This document shows positions 1 through 4,699 of a stretch of DNA of 6,843 nt, piece after piece; the first letter of the stretch is position 1, and every line of letters starts with the position of its first letter. Location: positions 1 through 6,843 of the forward strand of contig JAJAYG010000332.1 in NCBI GenBank assembly GCA_026786335.1. Direction: 5' to 3'. Source of the DNA: Chitinophagales bacterium (GTDB lineage Bacteria > Bacteroidota > Bacteroidia > Chitinophagales > UBA10324). The notes beneath the pieces were generated by a model. It had not been told where the DNA came from and ran no database searches. It was given only the letters and a program-made list of their open reading frames with translations. Position numbers and translations under genes: made by a program.

Positions 1-480
1 GCCAAGCAAAGCAAATTTTGAAATTCCATAAGAGCCGCCATTTGCATAAGCTGAAATACTTGCTGTTGAGCAAATATTAAAAATGTGTCCGCTTTTTTCT
101 TTGATCATCATTTTTGAAAGAAACTGAGTTAGGTAATAGGCGCTGTACAAATTTGTCTTTATCAATTTTTCGAGCGTACCGCTTTTCTCTTTGTGAATTT
201 GTCCGGGTATAAAAACACCGGCATTATTAACAAGCACATCAACAGTATTCCATTGCGATTTAATTATATCTGCAAATGCTTTCAACTGTTTTTTATCACT
301 CACATCGCATTGTTGTGCAATAATTTCGGCATCGGGGTGTTTGTGATGAAGCTCATTGTACAATTGATCAAGATCTTTTTTGTTTCGTGCACAAACGGCT
401 ACATTAAATCCTTCCGAGGCAAATTTCTCTGTTATCGCTTTTCCTATTCCCCGTGTAGCACCTGTAATTACGCAGTTCAT
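1..480 (-). CDS. Short-chain dehydrogenase/reductase (SDR), partial: N-terminal 160 residues
   Basis: This is an NAD(P)-dependent oxidoreductase of the classical SDR family, cut by the left edge of the window after codon 160. Translated from the ATG at 480-478, it begins MNCVITGATRGIGKAI. That contains the Rossmann glycine motif TGATRGIG (residues 6-13). NNAG follows at 85-88, a catalytic-type Asn at 110, Ser at 138, and Tyr151/Lys155 in SYGISK. The Ser, Tyr and Lys spacing matches the FabG-like SDR pattern, so the visible part should be catalytically intact. The start is secure because the glycine motif follows only five residues after Met1, as is usual in this family. The substrate cannot be read: 3-oxoacyl-ACP reductase, sepiapterin-reductase-like or sugar/alcohol dehydrogenase activity are all possible, and the substrate-binding C-terminal part is outside the window. 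It is transcribed away from mlaE and is a distant paralogue of the fabG at the other end of the plus-strand cluster. Confidence 0.93.
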   Translation of the reverse strand, partial: MNCVITGATRGIGKAITEKFASEGFNVAVCARNKKDLDQLYNELHHKHPDAEIIAQQCDVSDKKQLKAFADIIKSQWNTVDVLVNNAGVFIPGQIHKEKSGTLEKLIKTNLYSAYYLTQFLSKMMIKEKSGHIFNICSTASISAYANGGSYGISKFALLG

Positions 481-550
481 TTTTTCAAGTTCAGTTTTTA
501 CAAAGTAAATATATTTTTAAGAAGTAAGATTTAAGACTTATGGCATAAGA

Positions 551-579
551 CAAAGGTATAATCAAGAATCAATTTCAAA
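551..579 (-). promoter_or_regulatory. Candidate Bacteroidota promoter for the minus-strand SDR gene
   Basis: Read on the minus strand, 558-551 is TACCTTTG, a perfect match to the Bacteroidota -7 consensus TAnnTTTG. A TTTG at 579-576 lies 17 nt upstream, close to the usual 19-nt spacing of the -33 element. It would give a leader of about 65 nt before the ATG at 480. The consensus is established for the phylum; its use here is inferred, and the short spacer is the weak point. Confidence 0.4.
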
Positions 580-592
580 ATTCATCACCCAA

Positions 593-625
593 ATTTCTAA
601 TTTCTAATTTCTAATTTCCAATTCT
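593..625 (+). repeat. 7-bp tandem repeat (ATTTCTA) upstream of mlaE
   Basis: Three exact copies of ATTTCTA (593-599, 600-606, 607-613) are followed by a variant ATTTCCA (614-620) and a partial copy. The surrounding sequence is extremely G-poor on the plus strand, with a single G between 581 and 651. It sits in the divergent intergenic region between the SDR gene and mlaE. Similar short A/T/C-rich arrays are common between genes in Bacteroidota genomes; I know of no established function. Confidence 0.8.
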
Positions 626-639
626 ATAAACTATTCATT

Positions 640-647
640 TACTTTCG
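640..647 (+). promoter_or_regulatory. Candidate -7 element immediately upstream of mlaE
   Basis: TACTTTCG matches TAnnTTTG except for one T-to-C change, a variant I regard as tolerated. It ends only 4 nt before the mlaE ATG at 652. No convincing TTG is present about 19 nt upstream; the nearest is a TTTCC at 615-619 inside the tandem repeat. If it is used, transcription would begin at or next to the start codon and the mRNA would be leaderless or nearly so. Confidence 0.35.
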
Positions 648-651
648 CAAC

Positions 652-1398
652 ATGATTTCATACAGATTCTTTTCACAATTCGGGCAATATCTTTTTCTGC
701 TCAAAAAATGTTTTGTTAACCCCGATAAACCCTCAATCTACTGGCGCGAAGTAATGCGGCAGATGGTTGAAATAGGAGTGGGTTCATTAACAATTGTAGT
801 AATCTTTTCAGTGTTCCTTGGCGCAGTGCTCACTGTTCAAACTGCTTATCAGTTTACAACACCGTTACTTTCAAAATCAATTATTGGTTCTATTGTAACC
901 AACACTTCGATCATAGAAATGGCGCCATCAGTAACTTGTTTGATTCTCGCCGGGAAAATAGGATCTAGCATTGCATCTGAGTTAGGCACCATGCGCATCA
1001 GCGAACAAATTGATGCGCTTGAAATGATGGGTGTAAATTCTGCAGCTTATTTGGTGTTACCTAAAATATTAGCAGGTACCATTATGGTTCCTTTACTCGC
1101 AATTGTTGCTGGGTTTCTTCAAATCTATATGGGAATGCTGGTGGGTAAATGGTCGGGTGTGCTCACACAAGAAGAATTTATGCAAGGCTCCATTCAATAC
1201 TTTATTCCTTTCACAGTAACCTTTGGAATAATCAAAGCAACTACGTTTGGTTTTATCATGTCTTCAGTTCCGGCTTACTTAGGTTATTATACCACAGGCG
1301 GTTCACTTGAAGTTGGAAAATCTGCAACACGTGCTGTGGCAGCAAGTTGTATTTTCATTTTAATTTTTGATTACATCCTCGCCGAAATATTAATATGA
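652..1398 (+). CDS. mlaE: MlaE/YrbE-family ABC transporter permease
   Basis: This is the integral inner-membrane permease of an MCE-type ABC transporter, a family that moves phospholipids between the inner and outer membranes (MlaFEDB in E. coli). The 248-residue length is typical of the family. An amphipathic N-terminus (residues 1-40) precedes hydrophobic segments at roughly 45-66, 92-106, 138-162, 183-208 and 229-248. The family signature lies between them: ELGTMRISEQIDALEMMGV (110-128), matching the conserved 'ELGTM.v.EQIDAle.MGv' block. A second conserved block, GYYTTGGSLEVGKSATRAV, is at 211-229. The stop codon overlaps the mlaF start by 4 bp (ATGA, 1395-1398), so the permease and ATPase are translationally coupled. 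No MCE substrate-binding (MlaD-like) gene is adjacent. The lipid cargo and direction of transport are inferred from the family only. Confidence 0.94.
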   Translation: MISYRFFSQFGQYLFLLKKCFVNPDKPSIYWREVMRQMVEIGVGSLTIVVIFSVFLGAVLTVQTAYQFTTPLLSKSIIGSIVTNTSIIEMAPSVTCLILAGKIGSSIASELGTMRISEQIDALEMMGVNSAAYLVLPKILAGTIMVPLLAIVAGFLQIYMGMLVGKWSGVLTQEEFMQGSIQYFIPFTVTFGIIKATTFGFIMSSVPAYLGYYTTGGSLEVGKSATRAVAASCIFILIFDYILAEILI

Positions 1399-2156
1399 TC
1401 GAGATCAAAGATTTAAAGAAATCATTTGGAGAAAAAGAAGTGCTTCGCGGTGTGTCGGGAGTTTTTGAGCGGGGTAAAACATCATTGGTAATTGGCAGCA
1501 GCGGCTCGGGTAAAACGGTGTTGATGAAATGCATGGTTGGTTTAATTCAACCAACCGAAGGCCATGTGATTTATAATAGGAATATAGATTTTGTTGCCAT
1601 CGAAGAAAAGGAAAGAAAGGAGATAAGAAAAGAAATAGGAATGCTGTTTCAGGGATCGGCATTGTTTGATTCTATGACTGTTGAACAAAACATCATGTTC
1701 CCTCTCAACATGTTCACCAACATGACCCATAAAGAAAAATTGACGCAGGTAAATTCGTGTTTAGACAGAGTTAATCTTAAAGGATCAAATAAATTAGTAC
1801 CAAGCGAATTAAGTGGTGGAATGAAAAAAAGAGTTGGAATTGCGAGAGCCATTGTGCTTAATCCAAAATATCTTTTTTGCGATGAACCAAACTCTGGTCT
1901 CGATCCGCAAACTTCGATACTGATTGACGAACTCATTTATGAGATCACGCAGGAATTTAACATCACCACCATTGTAAATACACACGATATGAATTCTGTA
2001 ATTGGTGTGGGTGATTACATCATGTTCCTTCACAAAGGAGAAAAAAACTGGGAAGGCAACAGAAAGAATGTATTACTCGAAGGCAGCAAAGAACTCAACG
2101 ATTTTATTTTCGCTTCCAAATTTCTTCAGGAAATAAAAACTAAAATGGTGATTTGA
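1395..2156 (+). CDS. mlaF: MlaF-type ABC transporter ATP-binding protein
   Basis: This is the cytoplasmic ATPase that powers the MlaE permease encoded just upstream. All nucleotide-binding motifs are intact: Walker A GSSGSGKT (residues 34-41), Q-loop Gln86 in MLFQGSALFDSMTV, signature LSGGM (139-143), Walker B YLFCDEP (159-165) with Glu164 as catalytic base, D-loop SGLD and H-loop His197 in NTHDMNS. The 'GALFDSmTV'-like stretch after the Q-loop and the LSGGMKKR signature are characteristic of the MlaF/Ttg2A branch rather than of generic importers. The start overlaps the end of mlaE by 4 bp, and the first residues MIEIKDLKKSFG are the expected first beta strand of an ABC ATPase, so the start is firm. 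Length is 253 residues, slightly under the E. coli protein. After its stop comes a 121-bp gap to sucD with no further transporter component. Confidence 0.95.
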   Translation: MIEIKDLKKSFGEKEVLRGVSGVFERGKTSLVIGSSGSGKTVLMKCMVGLIQPTEGHVIYNRNIDFVAIEEKERKEIRKEIGMLFQGSALFDSMTVEQNIMFPLNMFTNMTHKEKLTQVNSCLDRVNLKGSNKLVPSELSGGMKKRVGIARAIVLNPKYLFCDEPNSGLDPQTSILIDELIYEITQEFNITTIVNTHDMNSVIGVGDYIMFLHKGEKNWEGNRKNVLLEGSKELNDFIFASKFLQEIKTKMVI

Positions 2157-2186
2157 TTTTGCAGAATATTTACTTCTTTCAATCTT

Positions 2187-2194
2187 TATATTTG
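2187..2194 (+). promoter_or_regulatory. Candidate -7 promoter element for sucD
   Basis: TATATTTG is a perfect match to the Bacteroidota TAnnTTTG -7 consensus. It lies in the mlaF-sucD gap, about 83 nt before the sucD ATG. The upstream TTTG copies at 2152-2155 and 2158-2161 lie farther than the usual 19 nt, so the -33 element is poor. If used, the leader would contain the whole TTCAC-type repeat. This suggests that sucD is transcribed independently of mlaEF. Confidence 0.45.
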
Positions 2195-2214
2195 CCGAAA
2201 TTGAAAAATTATTT

Positions 2215-2277
2215 TTCACGATTCACACTTCACGATTCTAATTCACCATTCACCACTCACGATTTACCTTTCACCAC
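2215..2277 (+). repeat. Degenerate TTCAC(G/C)AT repeat forming the sucD leader
   Basis: The stretch is built from imperfect copies of TTCACGATTCAC, TTCACCATTCACC and TCACGATTTACC, and the last copy (TTTCACCAC) abuts the sucD start codon. It has only three G residues in 63 nt and no Shine-Dalgarno-like sequence. It appears to fill the 5' leader of sucD downstream of the TATATTTG motif. Similar 'ttcacgattcac' arrays recur between genes in Bacteroidota; their role is not established. Confidence 0.75.
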
Positions 2278-3159
2278 ATGAGCGTATTAGTCAATAAAGA
2301 TTCAAGAGTAATTGTACAAGGATTTACGGGAACCGAAGGCACTTTTCATGCAACTCAAATGATTGAGTACGGTACCAATGTTGTTGGAGGAGTAACTCCG
2401 GGCAAGGGCGGACAGTTGCATTTAGATAAACCTGTTTTTAATACCGTCGCCGATGCAGTTTTACAGGCAAATGCAAATGTGTCAATCATTTTTGTTCCGC
2501 CTGCATTTGCAGCCGATGCCATTATGGAAGCAGCCGATGCAGGAATAAAAATTATTGTTTGCATTACCGAAGGAATTCCTGTGCAGGATATGGTAAAGGC
2601 AAAAGAATTTATTGAAGGGAAAGATTGCAGATTGATTGGCCCCAATTGCCCGGGAGTAATTACCCCCGGCGAAGCGAAAGTTGGCATAATGCCTGGTTTT
2701 GTTTTTAAGAAAGGAAGAGTAGGAATTATTTCGAAGAGTGGAACACTCACTTACGAAGCAGCCGATCAGGTTTGCAAAACAGGATTGGGAATTTCAACTG
2801 CATTAGGAATTGGTGGTGATCCCATCATCGGCACCACCACAAAAGAAGCAGTTGAATTGTTTATGAATGATGATGAAACCGATGGCATTGTAATGATCGG
2901 TGAAATTGGCGGCGGCATGGAAGCAGAAGCCGCACGATGGATAAAAGCCAGTGGGAATAAAAAACCTGTTGTAGGTTTTATAGCAGGACAAACGGCTCCA
3001 CCGGGAAGAAGAATGGGACACGCAGGTGCCATCATTGGCGGAGCAGAAGACACAGCGATTGCAAAAATGAATATCATGCGCGAGTGCGGCATTCACGTAG
3101 CCGAATCTCCTGCTGTTATAGGGGAAATGATGGCGAATGTGCTTTCAAGAAAAAAATAA
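2278..3159 (+). CDS. sucD: Succinyl-CoA ligase (ADP/GDP-forming), alpha subunit
   Basis: This is the alpha subunit of succinyl-CoA synthetase, the TCA-cycle enzyme that interconverts succinyl-CoA plus ADP (or GDP) and phosphate with succinate, CoA and ATP (or GTP) in the cytoplasm. The CoA-binding domain is N-terminal: [18 protein letters not shown] (15-32) followed by GGVTPGKGG (37-45). The ligase half carries [20 protein letters not shown] (121-140) and [10 protein letters not shown] (151-160). The phosphorylated active-site histidine is His248 in [13 protein letters not shown]. The 293-residue length is normal for SucD. The start is right because [18 protein letters not shown] is the usual N-terminus. 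The partner sucC (beta subunit) is not next to it, so the two subunits must be encoded apart, an arrangement I believe is common in Bacteroidota. It is preceded by a G-poor repeat leader and followed 21 bp later by a toxin-antitoxin pair, with no terminator visible in between. Confidence 0.98.
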   Translation: MSVLVNKDSRVIVQGFTGTEGTFHATQMIEYGTNVVGGVTPGKGGQLHLDKPVFNTVADAVLQANANVSIIFVPPAFAADAIMEAADAGIKIIVCITEGIPVQDMVKAKEFIEGKDCRLIGPNCPGVITPGEAKVGIMPGFVFKKGRVGIISKSGTLTYEAADQVCKTGLGISTALGIGGDPIIGTTTKEAVELFMNDDETDGIVMIGEIGGGMEAEAARWIKASGNKKPVVGFIAGQTAPPGRRMGHAGAIIGGAEDTAIAKMNIMRECGIHVAESPAVIGEMMANVLSRKK

Positions 3160-3167
3160 TAGCTTTG
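3138..3167 (+). promoter_or_regulatory. Candidate promoter for the antitoxin-toxin-fabG unit
   Basis: TAGCTTTG at 3160-3167, starting one base after the sucD stop codon, is a perfect TAnnTTTG -7 match. TGTG at 3138-3141, inside the end of sucD, lies 18 nt upstream and differs from the TTTG -33 element at one base. The leader before the antitoxin ATG would be only about 8-10 nt. Because a toxin-antitoxin pair normally carries its own promoter, this is a sensible candidate, and it would also feed fabG. Confidence 0.4.
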
Positions 3168-3180
3168 TTTTATATTATAA

Positions 3181-3414
3181 ATGATCATGAGCAAAGAAGA
3201 AATAATTAAGAAGACCGCTGAGAAGATCGGACTGCTGACTGAAAATCGCTTAATTGAACTTGCTGACTTTACTGATTTCTTATTAAGAAAGCAAGAGGAA
3301 GAAATGATACAGAAGGGTATTCAGCATTTGATGGAAACTTCAGGAACCTATGACTTTCTGAACGAAGATCCAGTAGTCTATACACTTGAAGATTGTAAAG
3401 AACGCTATCGTTGA
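3181..3414 (+). CDS. Putative antitoxin of a type II toxin-antitoxin pair
   Basis: This is a 77-residue, charged, largely helical protein without membrane segments. It lies directly before a PemK/MazF-type toxin and overlaps it by 4 bp, the classical antitoxin-first order. The central segment LTENRLIELADFTDFLLRK (residues 19-37) resembles the short helical core of DUF2281/VapB-like antitoxins. The C-terminal part, with FLNEDPVVYTLEDCKERY, would be the toxin-neutralising tail. I see no clear AbrB-type or ribbon-helix-helix DNA-binding motif, so autoregulation cannot be read from the sequence. The start may be the ATG at 3181 or the one at 3187 (MIMSKEE); neither has a Shine-Dalgarno site. The antitoxin role rests mainly on context and on weak family resemblance. 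Confidence 0.75.
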   Translation: MIMSKEEIIKKTAEKIGLLTENRLIELADFTDFLLRKQEEEMIQKGIQHLMETSGTYDFLNEDPVVYTLEDCKERYR

Positions 3415-3746
3415 GAACAGAAAAAGGCGACATTATTTTAATCCCATTTCCCTTTACCAATTTGGAAGGAAAAAAACTACGACCATCATTGATTTTATTC
3501 AATGGTGAATCAGATGTTACGGTTGCATTCATTACCTCGCAATTAAAATGGAGAGAACCTTACGATGTGTTATTAAAGCGAGATGCGATTAATGGATTTA
3601 GAGAAGATTCATTATTGGTCATTCATAAAATATCAACGATAAACAAGGAATTAATTGAAGGGTATATCGGTTGTGTTGAACCGGCTACACTTATTGAAAT
3701 TGATCAAAATTTAATTTCTGTTTTCAAAATACAAATTTCAAAATGA
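3411..3746 (+). CDS. PemK/MazF-family endoribonuclease toxin (TTG start)
   Basis: This is a probable growth-inhibiting mRNA interferase of a type II toxin-antitoxin system. The N-terminus shows the family hallmarks: GDIILIPFPFTNLEGKK (residues 6-22), then LRPSLIL with the conserved Arg24-Pro25, then ITSQ at 41-44. The later LLVIHKISTINKELIEGYIG (68-87) corresponds to the C-terminal strand and helix that close the fold. The length of 111 residues is normal. The start must be TTG at 3411. The frame is closed by TAA at 3396-3398, the conserved GDII block begins five codons after the TTG, and there is no other methionine in the whole protein. The TTG overlaps the antitoxin stop (TTGA), and the toxin stop in turn overlaps the fabG start (ATGA). 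A weak start reached by coupling fits a toxin kept below its antitoxin; that is inference. Confidence 0.9.
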   Translation: MRTEKGDIILIPFPFTNLEGKKLRPSLILFNGESDVTVAFITSQLKWREPYDVLLKRDAINGFREDSLLVIHKISTINKELIEGYIGCVEPATLIEIDQNLISVFKIQISK

Positions 3747-4489
3747 AATTACTAACTGGAAAAACCGCTCTTATCACCGGTGCATCACGCGGCATAGGTG
3801 AGGCCATTGCAAAAAAGTTTGCTGAAGAAGGTGCAAACATTGCGTTCACCTATTTGTCTTCAACAGAAAAAGCAATGGCACTTGAAAATTCATTGCATGC
3901 AATGGGTGTTAAAGCAATCGGTTACAAGAGTGATGCATCATCTTATGCCGAAGCAGAAAAATTAATCGGCAACATCCTCATGGAATTACAAACCATTGAT
4001 GTTGTAGTTAACAATGCGGGAATCACGAGAGACAATTTGATTCTGCGAATGACGGAGCAACAATGGGATGAAGTGATGACCACCAATTTGAAATCGGTTT
4101 TCAATATTTCTAAAAATGTTTGCAAGCCGATGATGAAACAACGCAGTGGTTCCATCATCAATTTAAGTTCTATTGTTGGAATTACAGGCAATGCCGGACA
4201 AACAAATTACTCGGCATCTAAAGCAGGCATTATCGGATTTACAAAATCATTTGCAAAAGAATTGGGTTCAAGAAACATTCGCTGCAATGCCATTGCACCG
4301 GGCTTTATTGAAACCGATATGACTCATGGCCTCACTGAAGAAATGAAGGATGTGTTCAAGAAAAATATTCCACTTGGCCGATACGGCTCTGCTGATGAGG
4401 TTGCAAAAGTTTGTTTGTTTCTGGCAAGTGATCTTTCAAGTTATGTAAATGGTCAGGTGATTTCTGTTTGTGGTGGATTGAATACTTAA
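3743..4489 (+). CDS. fabG: 3-oxoacyl-[acyl-carrier-protein] reductase FabG
   Basis: This enzyme carries out the NADPH-dependent reduction of 3-oxoacyl-ACP to 3-hydroxyacyl-ACP in the type II fatty-acid elongation cycle, in the cytoplasm. The cofactor motif TGASRGIG is at residues 12-19, NNAG at 90-93, and the catalytic tetrad is Asn115, Ser143, Tyr156 and Lys160 (NYSASK). The block IRCNAIAPGFIETDMT (179-194) and the C-terminus YVNGQVISVCGGLNT are typical of FabG. The length of 248 residues and the N-terminus MKLLTGKTALITGASRG match the family closely and fix the start at 3743. The start overlaps the stop of the preceding toxin gene by 4 bp, which is unusual for a fatty-acid gene, and no acyl-carrier-protein or other fab gene is adjacent. 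Another SDR role, such as acetoacetyl-CoA reductase, cannot be fully excluded from sequence alone. Confidence 0.93.
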   Translation: MKLLTGKTALITGASRGIGEAIAKKFAEEGANIAFTYLSSTEKAMALENSLHAMGVKAIGYKSDASSYAEAEKLIGNILMELQTIDVVVNNAGITRDNLILRMTEQQWDEVMTTNLKSVFNISKNVCKPMMKQRSGSIINLSSIVGITGNAGQTNYSASKAGIIGFTKSFAKELGSRNIRCNAIAPGFIETDMTHGLTEEMKDVFKKNIPLGRYGSADEVAKVCLFLASDLSSYVNGQVISVCGGLNT

Positions 4490-4546
4490 AATAATTTTTT
4501 CATTGTTGATGTCAACATCTGTTTATCGTTCTCATACAATCCCAAT

Positions 4547-4608
4547 CATTGTCACACTGAGTTTATCGAAGTGCTTATTAATGTTTTGATAAATTCAGCA
4601 TCACAAAG
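4547..4608. repeat. REP-like imperfect inverted repeat (21-nt arms, 20-nt loop)
   Basis: The left arm (4547-4567) contains GTCACACTGAGTTTATC. The right arm (4588-4608) contains GATAAATTCAGCATCAC and matches the reverse complement of the left arm at 16 of 21 positions. The loop is 4568-4587. The core, CACTGAGTTTATCGAAGTG at 4555-4573, resembles the widespread intergenic palindrome family 'CACTGAGCTTGTCGAAGTG' found in many Bacteroidota genomes, and is itself a short imperfect palindrome with CACT/AGTG ends. It is the main content of the 210-bp gap between fabG and the VWA gene. As RNA it could act as a transcript end or stabiliser, but no clean T-tract follows. Family membership is from memory. 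Confidence 0.65.
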
Positions 4609-4699
4609 TTCTACTACAACTAATTTATTTGTAACGAATTATTTCCCAGCATAAAAACCATTTAACAATTAAACACTTTAGGATTTCGTTCAACTAAAA

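Noticed and set aside
193..534. Plus-strand open frame of 113 codons overlapping the left SDR gene
   Set aside because: It is antisense to an SDR with all its motifs, and its translation has no recognisable domain and a composition typical of a shadow frame.
2355..3096. Long minus-strand open frames across sucD
   Set aside because: They are antisense to a highly conserved gene, overlap each other, have Pro/Ala/Ser/Ile-rich composition from reversed codons, and show no domains.
4504..4517. TGTTG/CAACA hairpin just after fabG as a terminator
   Set aside because: It has only five base pairs and no following T-tract; the T-run lies on the wrong side for fabG, and there is no minus-strand gene for it to terminate.
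4624..4631. TTTATTTG as a promoter for the VWA gene
   Set aside because: It misses the A of TAnnTTTG and has no TTG near the right distance upstream; in AT-rich DNA this is weak evidence. The gene may still have a promoter in this gap.
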